A stretch of DNA of 64,000 nucleotides. Source: Flavobacterium degerlachei. GTDB taxonomy: Bacteria > Bacteroidota > Bacteroidia > Flavobacteriales > Flavobacteriaceae. The stretch spans positions 186,001 to 250,000 of the forward strand of contig NZ_FNMV01000003.1 in the NCBI RefSeq assembly GCF_900106645.1, written 5' to 3'. Positions 33,645-43,115 of the stretch are shown in pieces; position 1 is the first letter of the stretch, and the number at the start of each line of letters is the position of its first letter. Made by a program: the position numbers and the translations under genes. The notes beneath the pieces are model-generated. The model was not told the origin of the DNA, did no database searches, and saw only the letters and a program-made list of their open reading frames with translations.

Positions 33645-35273
33645 ATGAAAGGATTAATAATGGATTACCCACTCACAACAAATACTATTCTTGAGTATGG
33701 AAATAGTGTCTATCATCACAAGAAAATAATAACCCATTTACCAGATGGAACAAGACATGAATATAGTTTTGGTGATATGTACAAACGCTGTAAAAAGTTA
33801 GCCAATGCATTAACACAGAAATTAGGAATCAAAAATGGTGATATGGTGGGTACTTTTGCATGGAATCATGGCCCTCATGTAGAATTATACTATGGAATAT
33901 CTGGTATAGGAGCTGTTTGTCACACCATAAATATTAGATTATCTAGTCATCAAATAGAATATATAATCAACAATTCAGAAGACAAAGTGATTTTTGTTGA
34001 TGCAACATTAGTTCCGCTCTTAGAAAAAATTGCTCCGCTACTGGAAACTGTAGAACATTTCGTTTTGATAAATGCAGCTCAAGATTTCACCACCACTTTA
34101 CCAAATACATTACATTATGAAGATTTGATCGCGGATCAATCAGACCATTTTGAATGGCCTGCGATAAATGAAAATGATGCCAGTGGTTTGTGTTATACAA
34201 GTGGAACAACGGGATTACCAAAAGGAGTTTTATATTCTCATAGATCAACATTTTTACATGCGACAACAATTATGTCGCCAAATGCTGGAAACTTTAGCAA
34301 TAGAGATACTGTATTGCTGATTGTACCACAATTTCATGTCATGGCATGGGGTTTTCCGTACTTGTGTCTCTTATCAGGATCAAACATGGTACTGCCCTCT
34401 TCTAACTTACAGCCTGAGGCTATCATTAAAATTCTTATAGAAGAAAAAGTAAATAAAGCTAATGGTGTCCCAACGATATGGTTAGGCGTCTATCATGCGC
34501 TGAAAATGAACCCTCCAAAAGAAAAATTAGCCCTCGAAGAATATCTTGTAGGTGGTTCTGCTCTAACAAAAAGTCTTATTCAGGGCTTTGAAAAAGATTT
34601 TGGAATAAAAGGGGTGCAAGCTTGGGGAATGACTGAAACTTCTCCTCTAGGTACAGTAAGCCGCCTTCAACCCTTGCATGACAGTCTATCAGAAGACGAA
34701 AAGATAACTATTCGTGCCAAGCAAGGCACCGCATTTCCGGGTGTAGAATTAAGGATCGTAACAGATGATGGAAAAGTAGCTCCAACAGATGGGAAGACTA
34801 TGGGAGAATTACAAATAAAAGGGGCATGGACCATAAGCTCCTATTTTAAAACGAATAATCATGAAAGTTTTACAGAAGACGGTTGGTTTAAAACAGGTGA
34901 TGTGAGTACGATTGATCAGGATGGTTATATGGAAATCAAGGACAGAACCAAAGACCTTATAAAAAGCGGCGGTGAATGGATTTCAAGTGTAGCATTAGAA
35001 TCCGCATTAATGGCGCATCCCAAAATTAAAGAAGCTGCCGTAATTGCAATTCCTGACGAAAAATGGGTAGAAAAACCTTTGGCTTCAATAGTCTTGCTAA
35101 ATAGTGATGATACAGTTTCTGATGAAGAACTAATCGATTTTTTATCTAGAGAGTTTGTAAAATATCAGATTCCAAAAGATTATGTTTATATAAATGAAGT
35201 GCCCAAAACCAGCGTTGGTAAATTTGACAAAAAAGAGATCCGAAGACTTTTTGCTGAAGGAAAACTAACTTAA
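33645..35273 (+). CDS. AMP-dependent acyl-CoA synthetase, 542 aa
   Basis: An ANL-superfamily ligase that activates a carboxylic acid as acyl-AMP and then forms the CoA thioester. The P-loop is SGLCYTSGTTGLPKGVLYSHRS near residues 180-201. Further motifs are QAWGMTETSPLG at about 326-337, GWFKTGDVSTIDQDGYM (hinge-side, with the ribose-binding Asp) at about 415-431, and KTSVGKFDKKEI at the C-terminus with the conserved Lys. The sequence resembles fatty acyl-CoA synthetases of the long- to medium-chain type. The start could also be the in-frame ATG at residue 6. It stands alone. Confidence 0.92.
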   Translation: MKGLIMDYPLTTNTILEYGNSVYHHKKIITHLPDGTRHEYSFGDMYKRCKKLANALTQKLGIKNGDMVGTFAWNHGPHVELYYGISGIGAVCHTINIRLSSHQIEYIINNSEDKVIFVDATLVPLLEKIAPLLETVEHFVLINAAQDFTTTLPNTLHYEDLIADQSDHFEWPAINENDASGLCYTSGTTGLPKGVLYSHRSTFLHATTIMSPNAGNFSNRDTVLLIVPQFHVMAWGFPYLCLLSGSNMVLPSSNLQPEAIIKILIEEKVNKANGVPTIWLGVYHALKMNPPKEKLALEEYLVGGSALTKSLIQGFEKDFGIKGVQAWGMTETSPLGTVSRLQPLHDSLSEDEKITIRAKQGTAFPGVELRIVTDDGKVAPTDGKTMGELQIKGAWTISSYFKTNNHESFTEDGWFKTGDVSTIDQDGYMEIKDRTKDLIKSGGEWISSVALESALMAHPKIKEAAVIAIPDEKWVEKPLASIVLLNSDDTVSDEELIDFLSREFVKYQIPKDYVYINEVPKTSVGKFDKKEIRRLFAEGKLT

Positions 35274-35449
35274 ATTGAACAGGTTGCGATTATGATATAT
35301 GAAAAACAAAAATGCAATCAAAACAACAAATGATTGCTTTACCTCTACTCTACTAAAATTATTCTGGTCCCGATAACTTTCGGGATCTGTTTTTTACACT
35401 ACTAAAGTTAAGGGCAAAACACAAAACTGGCTATTGAACTACTATAAAA

Positions 35450-35881
35450 TTATTTTCTTCTAGTATCAATAATATAAATAATTTTCCAAGAGTCATCCTT
35501 TTTGAACAGTGTAAAAACATTGACACCAGTATGGCTGAGTATTCCGTTCTTATAGAATTCATAAGGAGTCCAAGCTACAGCCATTGTGCCGTCAACTTGA
35601 ATAGTATAGCTTATTATTTTTTCTGAAAATTTAATTTCATTTGGTATCGTTGCTATCGAATGGTAAAATGCTGCTGATGACTCTTCTGATAAAGAATTGC
35701 CATTCGCAGTTTCAGCAATAGATTGCAAAACCATATTTTCAGAACAAACCGACTTTATTTTCGCCGAGTCTCTCGCATGAAAACCTTCGAAAAAAGTAGC
35801 AATAGTACTTTTAATTTCTTGCTTTTGCGCCTGACTATTCCATGAAATTAGAATAAAACCCAGTAAAATAATTCTTTTCAT
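35450..35881 (-). CDS. Exported SnoaL/NTF2-like protein, 143 aa
   Basis: From ATG 35881 the product has a signal peptide (MKRIILLGFILISWNSQAQ), then an NTF2-like fold of about 120 residues with IATFFEGFHARDSAKIKSVCSEN, typical of DUF4440/SnoaL-like proteins, and an end ...NVFTLFKKDDSWKIIYIID. A longer frame from 35920 is less likely because it would overlap the upstream gene and hide the signal. It lies 32 bases downstream of the Nudix regulator in the same direction, so the two may be cotranscribed. The ligand is unknown. Confidence 0.8.
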   Translation of the reverse strand: MKRIILLGFILISWNSQAQKQEIKSTIATFFEGFHARDSAKIKSVCSENMVLQSIAETANGNSLSEESSAAFYHSIATIPNEIKFSEKIISYTIQVDGTMAVAWTPYEFYKNGILSHTGVNVFTLFKKDDSWKIIYIIDTRRK

Positions 35882-35913
35882 AATTAACAATTTAATTTGA
35901 TATCCTACATTCA

Positions 35914-36660
35914 CTACCAACCCTCATTAAATCCATTCGTAAGTGCCAGCTGGTATTTCTCTACATCAAACTTATACAAGTCTGGTGCCTTATGAGCGCC
36001 GCCTTTTCTACTTTCATCCAGTTTTTCAAGAATATCATAACGCAACATCTTTCGATAGAAATTACCACGATTCAGTTTCTTGCCCAGAATAATTTCATAT
36101 AGTTTTTGAAGCTCTGGCATCGTGAATTTTTCAGGTAGTAAATTATAACCTATCGGTTTATCATTTAATTGCTTTCGCAAAGTGGATAATGCCTTGTCAA
36201 AAATCATTTGATGATCCATCATAAATTCCGTTAATTCCTCAATTGGCATCCATTCGCAAGGATCAAAAACTTCATCTATAACTAAATTCACTTTAGAATA
36301 ATCAACTAAAGCATAAAATCCTACAGAGACAAAGCGCTGCTTATTCCATAACGTATCAGAATACTCCTCAAAAAAACTTTCGGAACGATCTAAATCACCA
36401 AAAGTGCTAAATTGGCTCAGATAAATATTTTCGGCCCCAGTTCGTCTTTGAAGTATTCTACTAGCAGCCTCATTTAAGTTTTCACGTTTTTTAATATAGC
36501 CCCCAGGAAGTCCTAATAAATTTTTTCCTTTCATTTTCAAAACCAATACTTTCAGTGCACCATCATGAAAACCAAAAACAACACAATCGATAGAAATACT
36601 GGGCAAATAGATTTCCCATGACTCCTTCGACTTCTCTTCAATAATTTTTTTGAGTTCCAT
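35914..36660 (-). CDS. Nudix-domain transcriptional regulator (NrtR/AraR-like), 248 aa
   Basis: An N-terminal Nudix domain (about 20-150) is followed by a winged helix at about 170-245 (FTMPELQKLYEIILGKKLNRGNFYRKML). The Nudix box GGYIKKRENLNEAASRILQRRTGAE keeps Gly and one Glu, but the catalytic REUxEE core is replaced by RILQRRTG, so it probably binds a nucleotide sugar or sugar phosphate without hydrolysing it. This is typical of NrtR-family repressors of sugar genes in Bacteroidota. It is divergent from a GH3 beta-glucosidase, with palindromes between them, so that gene is its likely target. Confidence 0.88.
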   Translation of the reverse strand: MELKKIIEEKSKESWEIYLPSISIDCVVFGFHDGALKVLVLKMKGKNLLGLPGGYIKKRENLNEAASRILQRRTGAENIYLSQFSTFGDLDRSESFFEEYSDTLWNKQRFVSVGFYALVDYSKVNLVIDEVFDPCEWMPIEELTEFMMDHQMIFDKALSTLRKQLNDKPIGYNLLPEKFTMPELQKLYEIILGKKLNRGNFYRKMLRYDILEKLDESRKGGAHKAPDLYKFDVEKYQLALTNGFNEGW

Positions 36661-36715
36661 ATTTTTTAATTGGCCGTAAAAATACGAAACTGATTATAAA
36701 TCTATCTTTTAAAAA

Positions 36716-36726
36716 CTGATAATCAG
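36716..36726. promoter_or_regulatory. Candidate operator palindrome
   Basis: CTGAT-A-ATCAG, perfect 5-bp arms around one base, in the divergent spacer between the Nudix regulator and the GH3 gene. A plausible site for the regulator. Confidence 0.4.
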
Positions 36727-36771
36727 AAAAATAATCCTTTTTTATACAAATATCAAATAAAAATTATTAAT

Positions 36772-36792
36772 ATTGCTTCATATTGAAGCAAT
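36772..36792. promoter_or_regulatory. Candidate operator or leader hairpin
   Basis: ATTGCTTCA-TAT-TGAAGCAAT, perfect 9-bp arms around three bases, 27 bases before the GH3 start codon. It could be an operator for the divergent regulator or an mRNA leader hairpin. Confidence 0.5.
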
Positions 36793-36819
36793 AAAAAGCT
36801 ATTAACAAAAAATAACCTC

Positions 36820-39285
36820 ATGAGAAACAAATCAATTTCAACAATCGCAAAAACATCATTGCTTTCGGCATTAGTGTTTTCAGGAATTTCTTGGGCAAAC
36901 ACCACAGAGACAAAAGATCCAACAAACAGTCCTCTTATAACTATAAATGGGTTTACTTTTTCTGATTTAAATAGAAATGGAAAATTAGATAAGTATGAAG
37001 ATTATCGACTTTCAACTCAAGATCGAATACAAGATCTTATAAATAAAATGACCAACGATGAAAAGGCAAGTATGCTGATTGGAATTGGTATGCCTGGTTT
37101 TGACTGGGCAAAAATGCAGTTTACTTCTGGAAAAGATACTGCAAAAGTACCTGGCTCTGCTGGAGGAATAACTGCTATTTCTCGTTTAGGAATTCCTTCT
37201 ATAATTGTATCAGATGGCCCCGCTGGTTTACGTATCAAACCAATTAGAGAAGACGATTCGAATACCTATTATGCTACAGCATTTCCAGTAGGAACCGCAT
37301 TAGCATCTACCTGGAATGAAGCGCTTATCAACACTGTTGGTAAAGCGATGGGGAACGAAGTAAAAGAATATGGAGTAGATGTTTTATTAGGTCCAGGTAT
37401 GAATATACACAGAAACCCATTGTGTGGAAGAAACTTTGAATATTACTCTGAAGATCCGCTTTTGACAGGTAAAATTGCTGCTGCGATGGTAAATGGTTTA
37501 CAATCTAATGGTGTAGGAACATCGGTAAAACACTTTGCAGCTAATAATCAGGAAAGAAATAGAATGGGCGTTAATGCGCATGTGAGCGAAAGAGCATTAC
37601 GCGAAATATACTTGAGAGGATTTGAAATCACAGTTAAAGAAGCGCAACCGTGGACAGTGATGTCTTCTTATAATTTTTTGAATGGTACTTACACATCGGC
37701 ACGTAAAGACCTTTTAACAACTGTACTTCGTGATGAATGGGGTTTTAAAGGGTTAGTAATGACAGACTGGTTTGGCGGCTACAACGGATTTGGGGCCATT
37801 AGGGACAAGGACGCTGTTAGTGATGTTGTCAAACAACTCAAAGCTGGAAATGACTTATTGATGCCAGGTTTACCTGCACAACACCATGCAATTGTCGCAA
37901 ACATAAAAAATGGCAAACTCTCTAAAGAAGATCTCAACATCAATTTAACAAGAGTTTTAGAATTAGTGATGAGATCACCTGCTATGAGCAACTACAACTA
38001 TTCAAATAAACCAAACTTAAAAGAAAACGCACAGGTCACAAGAGACGCTGCAGCTGAAGGTATTATTCTATTAAAAAACGACGGTAATGTATTGCCATTC
38101 ACTTCAAAATCAAAACCATTAGCCGTTTTTGGTATAACATCTTATGATTTTATTTCTGGTGGTACTGGAAGTGGTGATGTAAATGAAGCTTATTCTATTT
38201 CTTTAATTGATGGCTTGACTAATTCGGGGTTTTCTATTGATACCGAATTAGAAGGATTATACACCCCATTTATGAAGGCTCAAAAAGAAATTGAGACTAA
38301 AAGACGTGAAAAAGAGGGTTTATTGGCAACTCCAAAAAGACTTCACGAATTAGAATTAAATTCAGAAATCGTTCAACAAAAAGCCAAAAGTTCTGAATTA
38401 GCTTTAATCACAATCGGCAGAAATGCTGGTGAAGGTGACGACCGTAAACTAGATGAAGATTTTAACTTGGCACAAGATGAAATCAATTTAATCAATACCG
38501 TTTCGGCAGCCTTTCATGCTGAAGGCAAAAAGGTAGTTGTTGTTTTAAACATCGGTGGCGTAATAGAGACAGCAAGTTGGAAAGATAAAGTAGATGCAAT
38601 TCTTTTGCCATGGCAACCTGGTCAGGAAGGTGGAAACTCTGTTGCAGATATTTTTTCTGGAAAAGTAACTCCATCAGGAAAATTAACCATGACTTTCCCC
38701 GTAAAATATGAAGATGCTGCTGCAACTAAAAACTGGATTGGTACACCTGCAGAAAACCCTACTAGTGTAACCTACGAAGAAGGTGTTTACGTTGGATACC
38801 GTTATTTCAATACATTTAAGGTAAAACCATCCTATGAATTTGGTTACGGACTATCGTATACCTCATTTGACATTTCAGATATAAAACTAAGTTCAACTAC
38901 ATTTTCGAACAAAATGGAAGTTACTCTAACTGTAAAAAACGTAGGAAAAACGCCTGGAAAAGAAGTAGTTCAATTGTACCTTTCTGCGCCTTCAAAAAAC
39001 ACAGACAAACCAACTTCAGAATTAAAAGCCTTTGCTAAAACAAACGAATTAAAAGCAGGAGAAAGTCAAACGATTACTTTGACATTGAACCCAAAGGATT
39101 TAACTTCATTTGTTACGGACAAAAATGCTTGGATTGCTGAAGCTGGTTCCTACAAAGTGGCTATTGGAACTTCATCATTAGACATTAAGAAAACAGCAAA
39201 TTTCAATTTAGAAAAAGAAACTATTGTTGAAAAAACAAACTCTTCGTTTGCTTTGGATACAAAATTTACTGATTTGAAACAGTAG
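36820..39285 (+). CDS. bglX: GH3 beta-glucosidase (BglX type), 821 aa
   Basis: A periplasmic glycoside hydrolase family 3 enzyme releasing glucose or a related sugar from the non-reducing end of beta-glycosides. A signal peptide occupies residues 1-26. An EF-hand-like SDLNRNGKLDKYEDY follows at about 49-63. The TIM-barrel domain has SVKHFAANNQERNR and the nucleophile Asp316 in VMTDWFGGY. The alpha/beta sandwich domain has IGRNAGEGDDRKLDED, a likely acid/base region. A fibronectin III-like domain ends the protein (about 690-800, LTVKNVGKTPGKEVVQLYL). It is divergent from a sugar-type Nudix regulator and followed by a strong terminator, so it is a single-gene unit, likely induced by a sugar. 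Confidence 0.93.
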   Translation: MRNKSISTIAKTSLLSALVFSGISWANTTETKDPTNSPLITINGFTFSDLNRNGKLDKYEDYRLSTQDRIQDLINKMTNDEKASMLIGIGMPGFDWAKMQFTSGKDTAKVPGSAGGITAISRLGIPSIIVSDGPAGLRIKPIREDDSNTYYATAFPVGTALASTWNEALINTVGKAMGNEVKEYGVDVLLGPGMNIHRNPLCGRNFEYYSEDPLLTGKIAAAMVNGLQSNGVGTSVKHFAANNQERNRMGVNAHVSERALREIYLRGFEITVKEAQPWTVMSSYNFLNGTYTSARKDLLTTVLRDEWGFKGLVMTDWFGGYNGFGAIRDKDAVSDVVKQLKAGNDLLMPGLPAQHHAIVANIKNGKLSKEDLNINLTRVLELVMRSPAMSNYNYSNKPNLKENAQVTRDAAAEGIILLKNDGNVLPFTSKSKPLAVFGITSYDFISGGTGSGDVNEAYSISLIDGLTNSGFSIDTELEGLYTPFMKAQKEIETKRREKEGLLATPKRLHELELNSEIVQQKAKSSELALITIGRNAGEGDDRKLDEDFNLAQDEINLINTVSAAFHAEGKKVVVVLNIGGVIETASWKDKVDAILLPWQPGQEGGNSVADIFSGKVTPSGKLTMTFPVKYEDAAATKNWIGTPAENPTSVTYEEGVYVGYRYFNTFKVKPSYEFGYGLSYTSFDISDIKLSSTTFSNKMEVTLTVKNVGKTPGKEVVQLYLSAPSKNTDKPTSELKAFAKTNELKAGESQTITLTLNPKDLTSFVTDKNAWIAEAGSYKVAIGTSSLDIKKTANFNLEKETIVEKTNSSFALDTKFTDLKQ

Positions 39286-39306
39286 TTCAACGACTGTACA
39301 TCATAT

Positions 39307-39342
39307 AAAAATGGGTTCGATTTTATTCGGACCCATTTTTTT
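39307..39342 (+). terminator. Intrinsic terminator after the GH3 gene
   Basis: AAAAATGGGTTCGA pairs with TCGGACCCATTTTT around a short loop and is followed by T residues. Confidence 0.85.
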
Positions 39343-39418
39343 GTTTCTAAAGAATATGTTTCACTACTTTTACAGCGTATAATCCGACACCTATAGTTGT
39401 GCCGAAAATAGCAATCCT

Positions 39419-40237
39419 ATGTCATCAGCAAAAAAAGACTACAAAAGAGTTACGACCAAGTCATTAATTGAAATGAAAAATAATGGAGAAAAAATCTCCA
39501 TGCTTACCGCCTACGATTTTACAATGGCGAAAATTGTTGATTCGGCCGGTATTGATGTTATCCTTGTAGGAGACTCAGCTTCAAATGTAATGGCTGGACA
39601 CGAAACGACCTTACCAATCACTTTGGACCAAATGATCTATCATGCTTCCTCAGTTGTTAGAGCCATAGAAAGAGCTTTGGTTGTGGTGGATTTACCTTTT
39701 GGAAGTTACCAATCAGACCCTAAAGAAGCGTTGCGCTCTTCGATCAGAATCATGAAGGAAAGTGGTGGACATGCTGTAAAACTAGAAGGTGGAAAAGAAA
39801 TTAAAGAATCAATCAAAAAAATATTAAATGCCGGAATTCCTGTAATGGGACATTTGGGTCTTACGCCTCAATCTATCTATAAATTTGGAACTTATACGGT
39901 ACGCGCCAAAGAAGATGAGGAAGCGGATAAATTGATGGAAGACGCAAAATTATTAGAAAAACTAGGTTGTTTTGCTTTAGTTTTAGAAAAAATACCTGCA
40001 CACTTGGCTGAAAAAGTAGCCAAAAGTATTTCGATCCCCGTAATAGGAATTGGAGCTGGTGGTGGTGTTGACGGACAGGTTCTTGTAATCCACGATATGT
40101 TAGGAATGAACAATGAGTTTAGTCCAAGATTTTTACGTCGCTATATGGATTTATATGAAGGAATGACAAAAGCAATTAGTCAATATGTTGCCGATGTAAA
40201 ATCGAGCGACTTCCCTAACGAGAAAGAACAGTACTAA
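39419..40237 (+). CDS. panB: 3-methyl-2-oxobutanoate hydroxymethyltransferase
   Basis: 272 residues, the usual PanB length. The enzyme transfers a hydroxymethyl group from methylene-tetrahydrofolate to alpha-ketoisovalerate, giving ketopantoate for pantothenate and CoA. Family blocks seen: [33 protein letters not shown] in two parts at about 27-60 (metal-binding Asp in VGDS), [10 protein letters not shown] at about 90-99, VKLEGG at about 120, [14 protein letters not shown] at about 140-153 and [20 protein letters not shown] at about 206-225. It is followed 27 bp later by a pseudouridine synthase gene, an arrangement often seen in flavobacteria, as far as I recall. Confidence 0.96.
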   Translation: MSSAKKDYKRVTTKSLIEMKNNGEKISMLTAYDFTMAKIVDSAGIDVILVGDSASNVMAGHETTLPITLDQMIYHASSVVRAIERALVVVDLPFGSYQSDPKEALRSSIRIMKESGGHAVKLEGGKEIKESIKKILNAGIPVMGHLGLTPQSIYKFGTYTVRAKEDEEADKLMEDAKLLEKLGCFALVLEKIPAHLAEKVAKSISIPVIGIGAGGGVDGQVLVIHDMLGMNNEFSPRFLRRYMDLYEGMTKAISQYVADVKSSDFPNEKEQY

Positions 40238-40264
40238 TCAAAAAAAAATAAAAGGGTACTTTCT

Positions 40265-40954
40265 ATGAAAATAGTTTCAGATAAGACCAATCTTCAAGTA
40301 TTACACGAAGACAACCATATCATAGTGGTAAACAAACGTGTGGGTGATATTGTACAAGGAGACAAAACTGGAGACAAGCCATTGTCTGAGGTTGTGAAAG
40401 AATACATCAAAGACAAATACAACAAGCCAGGGGAAGTTTTCCTTGGCGTTGTTCATCGCTTAGACAGACCCACAACTGGAATTGTAGTTTTTGCCAGAAC
40501 CAGTAAGGCACTGACACGATTGAATGAGCTATTTAAGAACAGAGAAACTCAAAAAACATATTGGGCAATCGTTAAGAACAAACCGGCAAAATCTCAGGAT
40601 AAATTAGTTCATTTTATCAAAAGGAATGAGAAAAACAATACTTCTAAAGCACATATCAATGAAGTGCCAGACAGCAAATTAGCTAGTTTGGACTATACTG
40701 TTTTCAAAGAATTGAACAACTATTTTGCACTGGAAATCAATTTACACACAGGAAGACACCACCAAATCAGAGCGCAACTTTCAGCCATAGGCTCCCCAAT
40801 AAAAGGAGATTTAAAATATGGTTTTGACAGAAGCAATCCTGACGGAGGTATTCATTTGCATGCCAGGAAATTAGTGTTTATTCACCCCGTCACTAAAGAA
40901 ACACTATCCGTTACTGCTCCAGTCCCAAATGAAGTTATTTGGAATGCACTATGA
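40265..40954 (+). CDS. RluA-family pseudouridine synthase, 229 aa
   Basis: It converts a uridine in rRNA or tRNA to pseudouridine. The catalytic motif is GVVHRLDRPTTGIVVFARTS near residue 60-79, with the catalytic Asp in HRLDR. The KTYWAIV and GRHHQIRAQLSAIGSPIKGDLKYG blocks are also present. No S4 domain precedes it, so it is of the short RluA/RluC-like kind. The exact target uridine cannot be told. It probably shares a transcript with panB upstream. Confidence 0.92.
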   Translation: MKIVSDKTNLQVLHEDNHIIVVNKRVGDIVQGDKTGDKPLSEVVKEYIKDKYNKPGEVFLGVVHRLDRPTTGIVVFARTSKALTRLNELFKNRETQKTYWAIVKNKPAKSQDKLVHFIKRNEKNNTSKAHINEVPDSKLASLDYTVFKELNNYFALEINLHTGRHHQIRAQLSAIGSPIKGDLKYGFDRSNPDGGIHLHARKLVFIHPVTKETLSVTAPVPNEVIWNAL

Positions 40955-41027
40955 TTTTATTTAAAGAAAAAAACATAATTGAAATTTAAAAATTAACTTG
41001 CAATATAATTAAAGAGCTAATTTTAAA

Positions 41028-42356
41028 ATGAATTACAAAACAAATATAGACTACCGAAAAGAAACTTTAATAAAGCTTCTAAACAACGTAATTATTCACG
41101 AAAAGGAAATAATTCAGGCATTATATGATGATTTCAAAAAGCCTGAATTTGAAGCCGTTTTAACTGAAACCAGTTATGTTATTTCGGAATTAAAAGATAC
41201 CATTAAAAATATACACAGTTGGGCAAAGCCAAGAAAAGTCTTTCCATCGATTCTTAATTTCCCTTCGACAGATTATATTTACAAAGAACCTTACGGCAAA
41301 GTATTAGTAATTGCGCCCTGGAACTATCCGTACCAATTAGCTCTTTGTCCTTTAGTATCTGCAGTGGCAGCGGGAAATCAAGTGGTTCTTAAACCCTCTG
41401 AATTAACGCCTAAAACGTCAGCAGTACTTGCTAAAATCATTTCAAAAACCTTTCATGTCAATCATGTACAAGTTGTTGAGGGTGGCGTAGAAGTTTCCCA
41501 AGATTTACTTTCGCAACGCTGGGACTATATTTTCTTTACAGGAAGTGTGCCTGTTGGCAAAATTGTTGCAAAAGCCGCAGCTGTAAGCCTGACTCCAATT
41601 ACACTGGAACTTGGTGGAAAAAACCCTTGTATAGTTGATGAAACTGCCAATTTAAAGATTGCAGCTAAAAGAATTGTTTGGGGGAAATTTATTAATGCAG
41701 GACAAACCTGTATAGCTCCTGATTATATCTTGGTACAAAAAGATATAAAAAACAAATTTGTGGGATACTTAAAAGACGAAATAACGGCCGCTTATGGATC
41801 TAATCCAAAAGAATCTGGTGATTTTGCAAGAATTGTAAATAGCAAAAACTGGAGTCGCCTAGCGAGCATGATAGAACCTGAAAAAGTTGTTTTTGGGGGA
41901 CAGACTGATGCCGAAACTTGTTACATAGCGCCCACATTGATTGAGGAAACGAACCTTGATAGTCTCATCATGAAGGATGAAATATTTGGACCATTATTAC
42001 CTATACTTTCTTACGAAAGCGAAGCTGATATCCATGTTATTATTTCCAAATATGAAAAGCCGCTTTCACTTTACGTTTTCACTACTAATAATTCATTTGC
42101 TAAAAAAATAATCCAGACCTATTCCTTTGGCGGTGGATGTATTAATGACACTGTAGTTCATTTCTCTAACAAAAGATTGCCTTTTGGTGGCGTAGGTCAT
42201 AGCGGAATTGGAGCTTATCACGGTAGTTTGAGTTTTGACATTTTTTCTCATAAAAAAGGAATCGTTAAAAAAGCAAATTGGCTAGATTTGACAATGCGAT
42301 ATGCACCCTATAATAATAAATTAGCAACTATAAAAAAATTGTTGAAATGGATGTAA
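41028..42356 (+). CDS. Aldehyde dehydrogenase, 442 aa
   Basis: An NAD(P)-dependent oxidation of aldehydes to acids. The family motifs are VIAPWNYPYQLALCPLVSAVAAGN (parts, about 90-113), general base Glu194 in LELGGKNP and the catalytic Cys228 in NAGQTCIAPDY. EIFGPLLPIL follows at about 322-331. The short length and sequence resemble the class 3 / fatty-aldehyde type. Its end overlaps the next gene (nitroreductase) by 10 bp, so they are translated together. The substrate is unknown. Confidence 0.92.
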   Translation: MNYKTNIDYRKETLIKLLNNVIIHEKEIIQALYDDFKKPEFEAVLTETSYVISELKDTIKNIHSWAKPRKVFPSILNFPSTDYIYKEPYGKVLVIAPWNYPYQLALCPLVSAVAAGNQVVLKPSELTPKTSAVLAKIISKTFHVNHVQVVEGGVEVSQDLLSQRWDYIFFTGSVPVGKIVAKAAAVSLTPITLELGGKNPCIVDETANLKIAAKRIVWGKFINAGQTCIAPDYILVQKDIKNKFVGYLKDEITAAYGSNPKESGDFARIVNSKNWSRLASMIEPEKVVFGGQTDAETCYIAPTLIEETNLDSLIMKDEIFGPLLPILSYESEADIHVIISKYEKPLSLYVFTTNNSFAKKIIQTYSFGGGCINDTVVHFSNKRLPFGGVGHSGIGAYHGSLSFDIFSHKKGIVKKANWLDLTMRYAPYNNKLATIKKLLKWM

Positions 42357-43084
42357 CCCCTGAAAAATCAGTTAGCGCTGCCATTCATTACCGACGCTCT
42401 GTACGTGTTTTTAAAAAAGAACCACTTGATGACGAAAAGGTAAAGGAATGTATTCATTTAGCTTCCCTTGCTCCTACTAGCAGTAATATGCAACTTTGGG
42501 AGTTTTATCATGTTACTTCAACGGATGTATTGTCGCAACTTAGCGAAGCTAGCTTTAGCCAAAGTGCCGCAAAAACAGCACAGCAAATGGTCGTTGTAGT
42601 GGCCAGAAAAGATTTATGGAAGAAAAGAGTACAGTCTAATATTGATTTTTTAAAATCACAATATGGAGACAAACCCCATTCTGAATATTCCAAAAGAGAA
42701 AAATTTGCACTGAATTATTATCAAAAAATAGTTCCAACCCTATACTTTGATTTTATAGGAATACTGGGAGCATTAAAATACATTACTTTTCAAGCGATTG
42801 GGATATTCAAACCCATTTACCGTGAAGCAAGACGAAGTGACATGCGTATTGTGGCACAAAAAAGTGCGGCACTTGCTGCACAAAATTTCATGATCAGTAT
42901 GGCTGCAATCAATTATGATACTTGCCCAATGGAAGGTTTTGACTCTTTGAGAGTGAAAAAGATAATAGGGATTCCTAATTCTGCCGAAATAAACATGATC
43001 ATAGCTTGCGGAGTCAGAGAGGAAACAGGAATTTATGGAGAACGTTTTAGAGTACCATTAGAAGAAGTTTATTTTAAGCTTTAA
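42347..43084 (+). CDS. Nitroreductase family protein, 245 aa
   Basis: A flavin-dependent oxidoreductase of the NfsB/FRase-like fold. The N-terminal SAAIHYRRSVRVFKKEPLDDEKVKECIHLASLAPTSSNMQLW region (short parts) binds FMN phosphate and the start has the usual RRSVR basic motif. DTCPMEGFD near 203-211 and IACGVREE near the end are typical. It overlaps the upstream aldehyde dehydrogenase. Such enzymes reduce nitro compounds, quinones or related electrophiles, so the pair may deal with reactive carbonyls. Confidence 0.88.
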   Translation: MDVTPEKSVSAAIHYRRSVRVFKKEPLDDEKVKECIHLASLAPTSSNMQLWEFYHVTSTDVLSQLSEASFSQSAAKTAQQMVVVVARKDLWKKRVQSNIDFLKSQYGDKPHSEYSKREKFALNYYQKIVPTLYFDFIGILGALKYITFQAIGIFKPIYREARRSDMRIVAQKSAALAAQNFMISMAAINYDTCPMEGFDSLRVKKIIGIPNSAEINMIIACGVREETGIYGERFRVPLEEVYFKL

Positions 43085-43115
43085 ACCCTAATCAACCAAT
43101 TATAACCAAGAAAAA

